Position numbers and translations under genes: made by a program. From the NCBI RefSeq assembly GCF_014652615.1, contig NZ_BMZD01000003.1, forward strand, positions 124,001 to 188,000: DNA of 64,000 nt. Reading direction: 5' to 3'. Under the pieces are notes generated by a model. It was not told the DNA's origin, ran no database searches, and saw only the letters and a list, made by a program, of their open reading frames with translations. The DNA is from Novosphingobium arvoryzae (lineage in GTDB: Bacteria; Pseudomonadota; Alphaproteobacteria; Sphingomonadales; Sphingomonadaceae). Positions 54,323 through 63,452 of the stretch are shown piece after piece; the first letter of the stretch is position 1; each line of letters opens with the position of its first letter.

Positions 54323-54337
54323 GAACGAATGCGGAAC
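54323..54337. promoter_or_regulatory. SOS box 2 (LexA operator)
   Basis: GAAC-GAATGCG-GAAC, that is GTTC-N7-GTTC on the minus strand. It is 3 bases from box 1, in opposite orientation, and directly adjoins the -10 element, covering the transcription start. Confidence 0.88.
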
Positions 54338-54365
54338 AAGTAAGCAACTTCGATTCGCCCGTCAA
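54338..54365 (-). promoter_or_regulatory. Predicted lexA promoter
   Basis: Minus strand TTGACGG (54365-54359), 13 bases, GCTTACTT (54345-54338). The -35 is an exact match to TTGaCgS. Transcription would start in SOS box 2, so bound LexA would block it. Confidence 0.65.
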
Positions 54366-54409
54366 GCAATTCCGCCATTTCCGAGCTATCTGGCGGAACC
54401 GTGGAACCG

Positions 54410-54883
54410 TCAGGCCGGTGCGCGCCAATCACCCGACTTGCCGCCGCGCTTTTCGATCAGGCGCACGCCGTCGATCACCATCGCCTTGTCGACCGCCTTG
54501 GCCATGTCATAGATGGTCAGCAGCGCGACGCTGGCGGCGGTCAGGGCTTCCATTTCGACCCCGGTCTTGCCGGTCAGGCTGGCAGTGGTGGTGACGCGCA
54601 CCGCATCGGCTTCCACCTCGAAATCCACCGTCACGGCATCCAGCGCGAGTGGATGGCACAGCGGGATCAGGTCTGCGGTTTTCTTGGCGGCCATGATCCC
54701 GGCAATGCGCGCGGCGGCGAGGACGTCCCCCTTGGGCACGGTCCCGTCGCGGATCGCCGAGAGGGCTGCCGCGTTCATGGTAATGCGGCCTGATGCGACC
54801 GCGACGCGCTGGGTGGCCGCCTTGCCGCCGACATCGACCATCCGCGCGTGTCCGGCGGCGTCGAGGTGCGTGAGATCAGCCAT
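54410..54883 (-). CDS. moaC: Cyclic pyranopterin monophosphate synthase
   Basis: A 157-aa Moa[21 protein letters not shown] is the conserved start, [16 protein letters not shown] holds the active Lys and His residues, and [20 protein letters not shown] with [19 protein letters not shown] ends the fold. It converts 3',8-cyclo-GTP to cyclic pyranopterin phosphate for molybdenum cofactor. The ATG at 54883 overlaps the end of trpC by 8 bases, so it closes the trp unit. moeA, often next to moaC, is absent here; lexA follows. Confidence 0.95.
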   Translation of the reverse strand: MADLTHLDAAGHARMVDVGGKAATQRVAVASGRITMNAAALSAIRDGTVPKGDVLAAARIAGIMAAKKTADLIPLCHPLALDAVTVDFEVEADAVRVTTTASLTGKTGVEMEALTAASVALLTIYDMAKAVDKAMVIDGVRLIEKRGGKSGDWRAPA

Positions 54884-55664
54884 GCAGCAGTGCGCGGGTC
54901 GCGGCGGCAACGTCAGCCTGCCGCATCAGGCTTTCCCCCACCAGGAACGTACGCGCGCCGCACGGGGCGAGGCGCAGCAGATCGGCATGGCTGTTGATCC
55001 CGCTTTCGCTGACCAGCAGGGTGCCTTCAGGGGCCAGCGGGGCGAGCCGCTCGGTCGTACCGATATCGGTGACGAAGCGCTTCAGATCGCGGTTGTTGAC
55101 GCCGATCAGGCGCGATTTCAGGCGCGCGGCGCGTTCCATCTCAGCCTCGTTGTGGACTTCGACCAGCACGTCCATGCCAAGCTCCAGCGCGGCGGCTTCA
55201 ATCTCCGCCATCAGCGCGTCGTCCAGCGCGGCCACGATGATCAGGATCGCGTCCGCGCCAATCGCGCGGGCCTCTGCCACTTGCCAGGTGTCGATCATGA
55301 AGTCCTTGCGCAGGACCGGCAGGTCGCAGGCCGCGCGGGCAGCGATCAGGTAATCCTCATGCCCCTGGAAATAGGGCGCGTCGGTCAATACCGACAGGCA
55401 CGCCGCGCCGCCCGCCTGATACGCCCGGGCGTGGTCCGCCGGGTGGAAATCGGGGCGGATCAGGCCCTTCGACGGGCTGGCCTTCTTAATCTCGGCAATC
55501 AGGGCAAACCCATCCGCCGCTTTCGCTTCCAGTGCGGCGCGAAACCCGCGCGGTGCGGTCTGCGTAGCGGCGCGTGCGGCAAGGTCAGCGAGGCTTGCCA
55601 GCGGCTTGCGCGCGGCGACTTCCTGGCGCTTGGTGTCGCAGATTTCGGTCAGCTTGTCGGTCAT
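54876..55664 (-). CDS. trpC: Indole-3-glycerol phosphate synthase
   Basis: A 262-aa TIM-barrel enzyme. Conserved: [20 protein letters not shown] (catalytic Lys), [47 protein letters not shown] and [13 protein letters not shown]. It makes indole-3-glycerol phosphate in tryptophan synthesis. It is monofunctional, not fused to TrpF. The start overlaps trpD by 4 bases. Confidence 0.96.
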   Translation of the reverse strand: MTDKLTEICDTKRQEVAARKPLASLADLAARAATQTAPRGFRAALEAKAADGFALIAEIKKASPSKGLIRPDFHPADHARAYQAGGAACLSVLTDAPYFQGHEDYLIAARAACDLPVLRKDFMIDTWQVAEARAIGADAILIIVAALDDALMAEIEAAALELGMDVLVEVHNEAEMERAARLKSRLIGVNNRDLKRFVTDIGTTERLAPLAPEGTLLVSESGINSHADLLRLAPCGARTFLVGESLMRQADVAAATRALLHG

Positions 55665-56626
55665 TGTACGGTATCGATCCAGCAGTCGAGCAGGCCCTTG
55701 GCCAGCCCCTTGTCGATGGCCTCGGCGGCTTCCTCGACCCCTTCGAGCCAGTCCTCGACCTCACCGGCCACCAGCAGCGCGGCGGCGGAATTGAGCAGGA
55801 CGGCATCGCGGTAGGCGCCGGGTTGGCCCAGCAGCAACTGGCGCAGCGCGGCCGCGTTATAGGCCGCATCCCCGCCGCGCAGCGCATCGAGCGGGTGCGG
55901 GGCAAGGCCCGCGTTATCGGGCGAAATCTCGGTGCCAATGCCGCTGAGGCCGATGCTGGCCATATAGCTGGTCCCGGCAATCGACAGTTCGTCCAGCCCT
56001 TCGGCCCCGGACACGATCAGCGCGGCCTCGGTATCGAGCAATTGCATCGCATCGCGGTAGAGCGCGATCAGCGATGGGTGCGCCACGCCCACCAGCTGGC
56101 GCGTGACGCCCGCCGGATTGGCCAGCGGCCCGCACAAGTTGAAGATCGTGCGCCGCCCCAGCGCCTTGCGGATCGGGCCGACGCGGGCAAGGGCCGGATG
56201 GTGCGCCTGCGCGAACAGGAACGCGATGCCAAGGTCGGGCAGGGTCTGTTCGGCCAGTTCCGAGGCGCGGGCGAGGTTCAGGCCCAGCGCTTCCAGCGTG
56301 TCCGCGCCGCCCGCCTTGCTCGACGCCGCGCGATTGCCGTGCTTGGCCACGGGCACGCCGCAGGCCGCGACGACCAGCGCCACGGCGGTCGAGACGTTTA
56401 GGCTGTGCTGGCCGTCACCGCCGGTGCCGCAGACGTCGATCGCGCCGGCGGGCGCGGCAATCCGCTGCATCCGCGCGCGCATCGCCCGCACGACCCCGGC
56501 CACTTCGGCGGCGGTTTCGCCCCGGTCGGCGAGTTCGATCAGGGTTGCGGCGATCTCGCCGTCTTCCATCTCGCCATCGAGCATCCGCCCGAACAGCGCC
56601 TCGGCGTCGGACAGCGACAGCGTCAT
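55661..56626 (-). CDS. trpD: Anthranilate phosphoribosyltransferase
   Basis: A 321-aa TrpD. The PRPP site is [18 protein letters not shown], followed by [23 protein letters not shown] and [15 protein letters not shown]. It joins anthranilate and PRPP. It ends with a helical block ([19 protein letters not shown]). It overlaps trpG by 4 bases at one end and trpC at the other. Confidence 0.96.
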   Translation of the reverse strand: MTLSLSDAEALFGRMLDGEMEDGEIAATLIELADRGETAAEVAGVVRAMRARMQRIAAPAGAIDVCGTGGDGQHSLNVSTAVALVVAACGVPVAKHGNRAASSKAGGADTLEALGLNLARASELAEQTLPDLGIAFLFAQAHHPALARVGPIRKALGRRTIFNLCGPLANPAGVTRQLVGVAHPSLIALYRDAMQLLDTEAALIVSGAEGLDELSIAGTSYMASIGLSGIGTEISPDNAGLAPHPLDALRGGDAAYNAAALRQLLLGQPGAYRDAVLLNSAAALLVAGEVEDWLEGVEEAAEAIDKGLAKGLLDCWIDTVQ

Positions 56627-57207
56627 GCGAGCTCGCGCGCCTCGATCCCGCAGATGTTCAGGAAGTTTGCCAGCATCGCGTGGCCGTGTTCGGTGGCGAT
56701 GCTTTCCGGGTGGAATTGCACGCCGTGGATCGGCAGGTCGCGGTGGCGGAAGCCCATGACGTGCTCGTCATCGCTGGTGGCGTTGACGATCAGCGTATTG
56801 GGAATGTCCTGCACGATCAGCGAGTGATAGCGCGTGGCAATGAAAGGCGAGGGCAGCCCCTTGAACAGGCCGGTGCCATCGTGGCTGACCGGCGAGACCT
56901 TGCCATGCATCAGCCCGCCGCGCACCACCTTGCCGCCGAAATACTGGCCGATGGACTGGTGGCCGAGGCACACGCCCAGCAGCGGCAGCTGCGCATCCGC
57001 GCACGCACCGACCAGATCGAGGCTGATCCCGGCCTCATTGGGCGTGCAGGGGCCGGGCGAAATCAGGAAGCCTTCCGCGCCAGTGGCCAGGGCCTGCGCG
57101 GCGGTCATCGCATCGTTGCGCACGACCTCCACCTCGGCCCCCAGTTCCATCAGGTAATGGACGAGGTTCCAGGTGAAGCTGTCATAATTGTCGATGACCA
57201 GGATCAT
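56623..57207 (-). CDS. trpG: Anthranilate synthase component II (glutamine amidotransferase)
   Basis: A 194-aa class I amidotransferase. [19 protein letters not shown] opens the protein, [15 protein letters not shown] carries the nucleophile Cys, and [13 protein letters not shown] holds the His and Glu of the triad. It supplies ammonia to TrpE and may also serve 4-aminodeoxychorismate synthase. The ATG at 57207 lies 11 bases after the hydrolase stop; the frame extends upstream within the hydrolase gene but that part is not coding. Confidence 0.94.
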   Translation of the reverse strand: MILVIDNYDSFTWNLVHYLMELGAEVEVVRNDAMTAAQALATGAEGFLISPGPCTPNEAGISLDLVGACADAQLPLLGVCLGHQSIGQYFGGKVVRGGLMHGKVSPVSHDGTGLFKGLPSPFIATRYHSLIVQDIPNTLIVNATSDDEHVMGFRHRDLPIHGVQFHPESIATEHGHAMLANFLNICGIEARELA

Positions 57208-57218
57208 GGCATTGGCCT

Positions 57219-58319
57219 CTAGTCGCGGACGGGCGGTTTCGCCAGCAGTTTTGCCAGATCGCGCTTCCAGAATTTGGCCCAGGTATGGGTGCCATGCCCC
57301 TTGGTTTCGGCGCTGGCGGGGATCAAAATGAAGCGCGCGCGGGGCATTTGCCGGGTGTGCTTTTGCGCCAGCCCCAGTTCGGGCGGATTGATGAAATCGT
57401 CCGCCGAATTGATCCATAGCGTGTGCACGGTGATCTTCGCCAGCAACGGGGCGGGATTGTAACTGCGCGAACTGTCGAGCTGATAGATCTGGTCGTTGGC
57501 ATCCGCGCCCCCGGCCGCCGCGGCCGCATAGGCCGAGCCGAGGTAGGCGTCTGCTTGTGCGGCAGTCGGATGCTGGGCCTGCAACGCGACCGGGTTCGCC
57601 CCGGCAATCAGGGTGAGATAGCGGGCCGTGCGCAGCCCTTGCTCCGGCGGGCTGGCATAGTTGCCGCCGTTCCAGACCGGATCGGCCTTGATCGCCTCGA
57701 TCGACATGCGCCGCCACGCCCGGTTGCGCCCCGCGATTTCGACGGCGTTGCAAGCGAACGGAGCGAGGCGCCGGGCAAAGCCGGGGCGCGTGGTGCCCCA
57801 CACGAAGGCGTGCATGCAGCCCATCGACGTGCCGAGGATCAGCTCCAGCCGCTTCACGCCCAGCCCTTCGGTCAGCAGGCGGTGCTGGGCGGCGACCATG
57901 TCGTCATAGTCATAGCGCGGAAAGCCCATGCGCAGGCCGTCGCTGGGCTTCGACGATCCGCCGTGGCCGATATTGTCGGGCAGGATCACGTAGTATCTGG
58001 TGATGTCGAGCGGCTGGCCGGGGCCATAGAGCTCATCCGCGAATTGCGGGCGGAAGAACTGCTTGCCGGTGCCGCCCGTGCCGTGGAGGACCATCACAGC
58101 ATTGGTGATTTCCCCGCTGGCGTCACGGCGCGGGGTGCCCAGCGTGGTGACGCGCAGCTTCAGTTCCGGCAGTGTTTCCCCGCTGCCAAAGCGGAAATCC
58201 TTCAGAACGATATCGCGCTCGCTGGCCCGTGCGGCCCAGTCTTCAGCGGTTGCCGGAACGGTAAGCGTGGCGGCCAGCAGGGCGGCGGCGAGGGCAGGAA
58301 TCTTGCGCATGGGCGGCAT
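57219..58319 (-). CDS. Exported alpha/beta hydrolase (homoserine acetyltransferase-like) within the trp unit
   Basis: A 366-aa alpha/beta hydrolase with signal peptide ([19 protein letters not shown]), so it is probably periplasmic. [15 protein letters not shown] is the oxyanion loop, [15 protein letters not shown] holds the nucleophile Ser, and [13 protein letters not shown] and [14 protein letters not shown] contain the likely Asp and His. The length and GGTGGS-like context resemble homoserine O-acetyltransferase (MetX) relatives, but those are cytoplasmic. The substrate is unknown. It separates trpE from trpG. The start could be ATG 58319 or 58310. Confidence 0.82.
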   Translation of the reverse strand: MPPMRKIPALAAALLAATLTVPATAEDWAARASERDIVLKDFRFGSGETLPELKLRVTTLGTPRRDASGEITNAVMVLHGTGGTGKQFFRPQFADELYGPGQPLDITRYYVILPDNIGHGGSSKPSDGLRMGFPRYDYDDMVAAQHRLLTEGLGVKRLELILGTSMGCMHAFVWGTTRPGFARRLAPFACNAVEIAGRNRAWRRMSIEAIKADPVWNGGNYASPPEQGLRTARYLTLIAGANPVALQAQHPTAAQADAYLGSAYAAAAAGGADANDQIYQLDSSRSYNPAPLLAKITVHTLWINSADDFINPPELGLAQKHTRQMPRARFILIPASAETKGHGTHTWAKFWKRDLAKLLAKPPVRD

Positions 58320-58377
58320 TGCTAACCGCCATGCTCGTGCGGTCAAGGTTCCGTTGGTCCAGCTGTTGGTCCAGCTG

Positions 58378-59895
58378 TTATTGGCCGAACTGCGCCTCGC
58401 CCGCCACGCGCACGGCTTCCCGCGCGGCGGCGATCAGGGCGCTGGCCTTGGCTTCGCATTCGCGCTGTTCATAGGCGGGATCGCTGTCAGCCACGATGCC
58501 CGCGCCCGCCTGCACGTGCAGCAGCCCGTCCTTGACCACCCCGGTGCGCAGCACGATGCAGCTGTCGAGATTGCCGTCCGGCCCGAAATAGCCGACCCCG
58601 CCGGCATAGGCGCCGCGCGTTTCCGGCTCCAATCCGGCGATGATCTCACACGCGCGAACCTTGGGCGCGCCGCTGACAGTTCCGGCGGGAAAGCCCGCGA
58701 ACACGGCGTCGATGGCATCGTGATGCGCGGCGTCGAGCCGCCCGACCACGTTGGAAACGATGTGCATCACATGGCTGTAGCGTTCGATGGTGTAGCTGTC
58801 GGTCACGCGGACGGTGCCGGCCTCGGCCACGCGGCCCACATCGTTGCGGCCCAGATCCAGCAGCATCAGGTGTTCGGCGCGTTCCTTGGGATCGGCCAGC
58901 AGGCTGATCTCGTTGGCCTTGTCCTCTTCCGCCGTCTTGCCGCGCGGACGGGTGCCGGCGATAGGCCGGATCGTCACTTCGCCGTCGCGCACGCGGACCA
59001 GGATTTCGGGGCTTGAGCCGGTCAGTGCAAAGCCCGGCAGGTCGAGGAAATAGAGGAACGGCGAGGGGTTCACCCGGCGCAGCGCGCGGTAGAGCGCCAG
59101 CGGGGGCAGGGTGAACGGGCAGGTAAAGCGCTGCGCCAGCACCACCTGAAAGATGTCACCCGCCTCGATGTAGTCCTTCGCACGGGCGACCATGCCCGCA
59201 TACTGGCCGGGGGCCATCGTCGGAATCAGCGCCGGTTCGGGCAGGGTGGGGGCGCTGGCGACCACGGGCGCGGCCTGTGCCAGCTTGCGCAGCGCCGCGT
59301 CGATCCGCTCCTGCGCCGCTTCGAGCAGATGTTCGGGCGCGGCGGCTGCCGGCCAGACCGGCGCGACGCAATAGAGCGCATCGCTCAGCCGGTCGAACAC
59401 CAGGATCAGCGCGGGGCGGACAAACAGCATGTCCGGCAGGTCCAGCGGATTGTCCGCCGGGCGCGGCAGCTTTTCGACCAGGCCATAGGTTTCATAGCCG
59501 AAGTAACCGACCAGGCAGGCCAGCACCGGCGGCAGCGCGGCAGGAACGTCGATCCGACAGGACGCGACCAGCGCGCGCAGCTCGGTCAGGCTGTCACCCG
59601 GCAGCGCCTTGAACGCCGCGCGGTCATGACGCCAGTCGGCGTTGACTTCGCAGGCCGCCCCGGTCGCCCGGAACACCAGGTCGGGGTCGAGGCCCAGCAG
59701 GCTGTAGCGCCCGCGCACCTCGCCGCCTTCGACGCTTTCCAGCAGGAAATCGCCGCGCCCGTCCTCGATCAGCTTCACCGCCGCGCCGACCGGGGTTTCC
59801 GTGTCGGCGATCAGTTGCCGCCAGATCAGCGCAGGCCGTCCGTCCGATAGCGCAGCTCTGGCTGCATCCCAGTTTTCAGGCCGCATGCCGGACAT
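58378..59895 (-). CDS. trpE: Anthranilate synthase component I
   Basis: A 505-aa chorismate-binding enzyme. SLLGLDPDLVFRA and LVGYFGYETYGLVEKLP mark the N-terminal domain, which also binds the feedback inhibitor tryptophan. The catalytic part has AGDIFQVVLAQRF, GSSPEILVRV, PIAGTRPRGKTAEED and FPAGTVSGAPKVRACEII. It makes anthranilate from chorismate. ATG 59895 has GGAG 7 bases upstream. ppiD ends 14 bases upstream of it. Confidence 0.95.
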   Translation of the reverse strand: MSGMRPENWDAARAALSDGRPALIWRQLIADTETPVGAAVKLIEDGRGDFLLESVEGGEVRGRYSLLGLDPDLVFRATGAACEVNADWRHDRAAFKALPGDSLTELRALVASCRIDVPAALPPVLACLVGYFGYETYGLVEKLPRPADNPLDLPDMLFVRPALILVFDRLSDALYCVAPVWPAAAAPEHLLEAAQERIDAALRKLAQAAPVVASAPTLPEPALIPTMAPGQYAGMVARAKDYIEAGDIFQVVLAQRFTCPFTLPPLALYRALRRVNPSPFLYFLDLPGFALTGSSPEILVRVRDGEVTIRPIAGTRPRGKTAEEDKANEISLLADPKERAEHLMLLDLGRNDVGRVAEAGTVRVTDSYTIERYSHVMHIVSNVVGRLDAAHHDAIDAVFAGFPAGTVSGAPKVRACEIIAGLEPETRGAYAGGVGYFGPDGNLDSCIVLRTGVVKDGLLHVQAGAGIVADSDPAYEQRECEAKASALIAAAREAVRVAGEAQFGQ

Positions 59896-59909
59896 CGTGC
59901 AACTCCGGA

Positions 59910-61847
59910 TCAGTTCCCGCCCTTGAGGCGGTTGGCGGCGGCCTTGATCGCGTCTTCGTTGCGCTTCACGCCCACTTCCTTGCGCATGGCGGCGACCAGC
60001 TGGGCGGAGTATTCCTGGCCCGTGATCTGCTGGAAGGTCTGGCGGAATTCCGGCAGGCGCGGATCGGCGGGATCGACCTTGCCGGGGATCACGTCGGTCA
60101 CCTTGACCACATACCATCCGCGATTGCGCGGCGCGGCGAGCAGCCCGACCTTGCCCTTGGCGGCGGCAAACAGCAGCGCCAGCGGCGGCGGGGTCTGCTG
60201 GCCCATCGCCTGCAGCCGTTCGCGCTCCATGTCGACCTTGTCGACCGGGGGCAGCGGCAGGCCGAGCTGGGCGACGGCGGCCGAGAGGTCGGTGCCCTTC
60301 TTGGCGGCGGCTTCCAGCTTCTTGGCGGCTTCACGCGCGGCGACCGCGCCCTTGGCCAGCTGGTATTCCGCGATCACCTGCGCCTTCACTTCAGCCAGCG
60401 GCGGGGCGCTGGAGGTGTTGATCTGGCCGACGTCGAAGATCACGAACGTCTTGCCGGCCTCGACTTCGGCCAGCTGCGGCTGCCCTTCGGACTCCATCGC
60501 GAAGGCCGCCTGAACGACCTTGGCGAGCACGGCCGGGGCGGTTTCACCCGGCTTGCCCAGCACGTTGCCATCCGCCGTAAGGGCAGCGGTGCTGGCCAGC
60601 GTCAGGCCCATTTCCTTGGCGACATCGGCGAGGCTGCCACCGTTGTCGAACTCTTCCTCGATCCCGGCGGAAAAGTCGGTGAGCGCCGCGCGGCGCTTTT
60701 CGGCGGCGATGGCGGTGACCAGCTCGGCGCGAACCTGCTCCAGCGAACGGGCCGGCTTGCCGTCGATCGCGTCGACGCGCAGCAGCGCGAAGCCGAGCGG
60801 GGTCTTGAGCGGGCCGATGACCTTGCCCTGCGCGGCGGCAAAGGCGGCTTCGGCCACGGCCGCGTTGGTCTGGCCAGAGAGCTTTTCGCGGCTCAGCAGG
60901 CCCAGGTTGGCGACGGCCAGCCCCTTGGAGGAAGCCGCCGCTTCCAGCGACTTGCCACCTGCGATTTCCGCCGCAACGGCCTTTGCGGCTGCGTCGGTCG
61001 GCAGCACCAGCTGGACGATCCGGCGCGATTCCGACGCCGCGTACTGCGCCTTGTTGGCGTTGTAGCGCGCCGCGATTTCCGCCTCGGTCGGGGCAGGCAC
61101 GGTTTTCAGCACGCTGTCATCGAACACCGCGTAGCGCAGGATCCGGCTTTCCGGACGGACATAGTCCTTCTGGTTGGCCGCATACCATTTACCCAGTTCC
61201 GCGTCGTTCGGCACCGCCTTGGGCGCAAACACGGCAGACGGCAGCAGCGCGATCTGGCCGGTGCGGCGCTCGGTATTCACGCCTGCGTAGCGGACGGCCA
61301 GTTCGTTCGGCACGGCCAGACCCAGTTCGGTGCCGCCGACCAGCTGGCGGGCCATCAGGCGCTGCGCGATCTGGTTGCGCAGCTGGGCATCGGTCAGCCG
61401 ACGCTGGGCCAGGAACGCCCGGTAGCTGACATCGCTGACCTTGCCGTCGATCCCGCGCGCATCGGGAATCTTGGCGATTTCACTGTCAATCAGACGGCTG
61501 GAGATGTGAATGCCGTGGGCCTCGCCAAAGGCGCGGATCGCGTTCATGTCGATCAGGTTGTCGAGCACGCGGTTGACGCCGTTCTGATTGACGAAGGCAG
61601 CCATCGACAGCGTCGGATATTGAGCACGTAGATTATTTACCTCACGGGCGCTGGCCTGTTCCAGTTCGGCCGTGTCGATCCTGCCCTTGCCAACGGTCGC
61701 CACGCGGTCACCGCCGCCCACGCCGCCGAACGAGCCTGTGGATGAAATGTCCCCGCCGGCAAACGCCACGGCGATCAGCGCCACGAAACCAAGCGCGAGG
61801 ATCGCGCCCAGCTTGGAGGAGAACATGCTGCGAATGAACTGGATCAT
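59910..61847 (-). CDS. PpiD/SurA-like periplasmic peptidyl-prolyl isomerase
   Basis: A 645-aa membrane-anchored chaperone. A single N-terminal helix (LGAILALGFVALIAVAFAGG) is followed by a SurA_N_3-type helical domain (VNRVLDNLIDMNAIRAFGEA) and one or two parvulin-like regions, of which the first (ESRRIVQLVLPTDAAAKAVA) looks degenerate. The C-terminal FQQITGQEYSAQLVAAMRKE is typical of PpiD. It helps fold proteins emerging from Sec into the periplasm. It heads the trp unit here, 14 bases before trpE. Confidence 0.88.
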   Translation of the reverse strand: MIQFIRSMFSSKLGAILALGFVALIAVAFAGGDISSTGSFGGVGGGDRVATVGKGRIDTAELEQASAREVNNLRAQYPTLSMAAFVNQNGVNRVLDNLIDMNAIRAFGEAHGIHISSRLIDSEIAKIPDARGIDGKVSDVSYRAFLAQRRLTDAQLRNQIAQRLMARQLVGGTELGLAVPNELAVRYAGVNTERRTGQIALLPSAVFAPKAVPNDAELGKWYAANQKDYVRPESRILRYAVFDDSVLKTVPAPTEAEIAARYNANKAQYAASESRRIVQLVLPTDAAAKAVAAEIAGGKSLEAAASSKGLAVANLGLLSREKLSGQTNAAVAEAAFAAAQGKVIGPLKTPLGFALLRVDAIDGKPARSLEQVRAELVTAIAAEKRRAALTDFSAGIEEEFDNGGSLADVAKEMGLTLASTAALTADGNVLGKPGETAPAVLAKVVQAAFAMESEGQPQLAEVEAGKTFVIFDVGQINTSSAPPLAEVKAQVIAEYQLAKGAVAAREAAKKLEAAAKKGTDLSAAVAQLGLPLPPVDKVDMERERLQAMGQQTPPPLALLFAAAKGKVGLLAAPRNRGWYVVKVTDVIPGKVDPADPRLPEFRQTFQQITGQEYSAQLVAAMRKEVGVKRNEDAIKAAANRLKGGN

Positions 61848-61908
61848 GTGTTTGTCGTCAAACCCTTGCTGCCGGAATCGAACCGCAATTCCCGCACTGT
61901 TGCGGCGG

Positions 61909-61936
61909 CTTTAAGCACCATTCGCGCTTCCCGCAA
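61909..61936 (-). promoter_or_regulatory. Predicted promoter of the ppiD-trp unit
   Basis: Minus strand TTGCGGG (61936-61930), 13 bases, GCTTAAAG (61916-61909). The leader would be about 55 nt. No other promoter of this kind was seen before trpE, so the trp genes may depend on it. Confidence 0.5.
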
Positions 61937-61995
61937 TGGCGCAAGGAGCCGGGGCAGGGGGCGTGCGCTTCACCGTGTTGCGGTGCGGCAGGGCT

Positions 61996-62024
61996 TTGAC
62001 AAGCGCGCCCAAGCTTGCTTAGGC
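61996..62024 (+). promoter_or_regulatory. Predicted tpiA promoter
   Basis: TTGACAA (61996-62002), 14 bases, GCTTAGGC (62017-62024). The leader is about 60 nt. The spacer and flanks hold the inverted repeat AAGCGC/GCGCTT (62001-62006, 62023-62028). Confidence 0.5.
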
Positions 62025-62090
62025 GCTTGCGCACGCAATCCGCCCGCATTCGAACCGGCGGAAACAGAATCGGCAAAACAGGGACAATTC

Positions 62091-62849
62091 ATGGCTAACC
62101 GCCCATACATCGTCGGCAACTGGAAGATGAACGGAACCCGCGCGCTGCTGGCCGAGGCCAGGGCGATCGATCGCGGCGCGGCACGGGCCGCCGGGGTCCG
62201 CGTGGCCATCGCGCCGCCGTTCACGCTGATCAACCCGATGGCGGACGCCGTGCAGGAAATCGGCGTTGGCGGGCAGGATTGCCATGTCCAGCCGTCGGGC
62301 GCCTACACCGGCGACATTTCCGCGCCGATGCTCAAGGATGCGGGCGCCAGCTTCACCATCGTCGGCCACAGCGAGCGTCGGGCCATGCACGGCGAAAGCG
62401 ATGCCGTGGTCCTCGCGAAGGCCGGGGCCGCGCTGGCGGCCGGGCTCGATGTGATCATCTGTGTCGGCGAGACCGAGGCCGAGCGTGATGCCGGCCAGGC
62501 GGAGAGCGTGGTCTGCGCGCAATTGCAGGGATCGCTCCCCACGGGTGAGGATGTGGCCGCGAAAGTGACGGTCGCGTATGAACCGGTCTGGGCCATCGGC
62601 ACGGGCCGGGTTCCCTCGGTGGACGACGTCAGCGCCATGCACCGCGCGATTCGCGACCGGCTGGTGGCGATCTATGGCGAGGACGGCGCTGGCGTGCAGA
62701 TCCTCTATGGCGGCTCGGTCAATGCCGGCAACGCCGCCGAACTGCTGAGCGCGGACGAAGTGGGCGGCGCGCTGGTCGGCGGGGCCAGCCTGACGGCCGA
62801 GAGCTTCCTGGCCATCGTCGTTGCCGCGGGCGGCTCCGTCAGCGAATAA
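62091..62849 (+). CDS. tpiA: Triosephosphate isomerase
   Basis: A 252-aa TIM. Catalytic Lys is in GNWKMNG, the electrophile His in VGHSERRAMH, and the base Glu in VAYEPVWAIGTG; the phosphate loop is YGGSVNAGNAAEL. It interconverts dihydroxyacetone phosphate and glyceraldehyde 3-phosphate. The ATG at 62091 begins the conserved start MANRPYIVGNWKMNG; the frame reaches 61848 but only because of high GC. secG and pyrG follow on the same strand. Confidence 0.96.
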   Translation: MANRPYIVGNWKMNGTRALLAEARAIDRGAARAAGVRVAIAPPFTLINPMADAVQEIGVGGQDCHVQPSGAYTGDISAPMLKDAGASFTIVGHSERRAMHGESDAVVLAKAGAALAAGLDVIICVGETEAERDAGQAESVVCAQLQGSLPTGEDVAAKVTVAYEPVWAIGTGRVPSVDDVSAMHRAIRDRLVAIYGEDGAGVQILYGGSVNAGNAAELLSADEVGGALVGGASLTAESFLAIVVAAGGSVSE

Positions 62850-62860
62850 TCCCCTTCGGC

Positions 62861-62889
62861 TTGCAAGCCGGGCCGCGCGCGCCTAGATG
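62861..62889 (+). promoter_or_regulatory. Predicted secG promoter
   Basis: TTGCAAG (62861-62867), 14 bases, CCTAGATG (62882-62889). The leader would be about 26 nt with AGGAAA before the ATG. Confidence 0.5.
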
Positions 62890-62920
62890 CGCGGCTATTG
62901 CTGTTATTCGCAGGAAAGCC

Positions 62921-63313
62921 ATGTCGCTGTTCATCTTCCTTACCGTCGTCCAGGCGATCGTTGCCACCCTGCTGGTGACGGTCATTCTCATGCAGAAGTC
63001 CGAAGGCGGCGGGCTGGGCGTTGGCGGCAGCCCCACCGGGCTGATGTCGGCGCGTGGCGCGGCGGATTTCCTGACCCGCTCCACCGCCATTCTGGCGACC
63101 CTGTTCGTCGTGCTGAGCATTGCGCTGGCCGTCATGGCGGTGGGCACCACGTCCAGCCGCGAACTGGACACGTCGCTGGAACGCGGCGCTGCGCCGGTGC
63201 AGAGCGCCCCGGTCGATCCGCTGGGCGCGGCAGCGCAGCCCGCGCCGGGTGCATCTCCGGCAGCGGCTCCGGCGGCTCCGGCCGATCCGCTCGGCAGCGC
63301 GACCAAGCAGTAA
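62921..63313 (+). CDS. secG: Preprotein translocase subunit SecG
   Basis: A 130-aa SecG. Two membrane helices (LTVVQAIVATLLVTVILMQ; FLTRSTAILATLFVVLSIAL) flank the conserved cytoplasmic loop QKSEGGGLGVGGSPTGLMSA. It stabilises SecYE during protein export. The C-terminal 50 residues are Ala/Pro-rich, a tail common in sphingomonads. CAGGAAA precedes the ATG at 62921 by 3 bases. Confidence 0.95.
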   Translation: MSLFIFLTVVQAIVATLLVTVILMQKSEGGGLGVGGSPTGLMSARGAADFLTRSTAILATLFVVLSIALAVMAVGTTSSRELDTSLERGAAPVQSAPVDPLGAAAQPAPGASPAAAPAAPADPLGSATKQ

Positions 63314-63400
63314 CTCCGCTTTTCCGCCCGTCTCCGCCCGCGCGCAGCCGCTTGCTGGCGCGCGGGGTGCGGCGGGCTGTTTCATTTCAACTGTGGATTG

Positions 63401-63419
63401 CCGCAAGCCTGGCTTGCGG
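63401..63419 (+). other. Hairpin and C-tract in the pyrG leader region
   Basis: CCGCAAGC-CTG-GCTTGCGG forms a perfect 8-bp stem with a 3-nt loop, followed by TATCCCCCC and TTCGGATTAAGG. TTGCGGT at 63414 with GATTAAGG 14 bases later could also be a promoter whose transcript starts close to the pyrG ATG. The two readings exclude each other in part, since the stem contains the -35. Confidence 0.35.
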
Positions 63420-63452
63420 TATCCCCCCTGTTCGGATTAAGGCGCAACTCCC

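Noticed and set aside
61862..61905. A tRNA-like T-arm (GGTTCGATTC on the minus strand) in the ppiD leader
   Set aside because: The flanking bases do not form a 5-bp T-stem and no D-arm, anticodon arm or acceptor stem can be drawn.
61848..62090. An 81-residue extension of tpiA and a parallel one of secG
   Set aside because: The conserved starts MANRPYIVGNWK and MSLFIFLT mark the true N-termini; the extensions cover promoter sequences.
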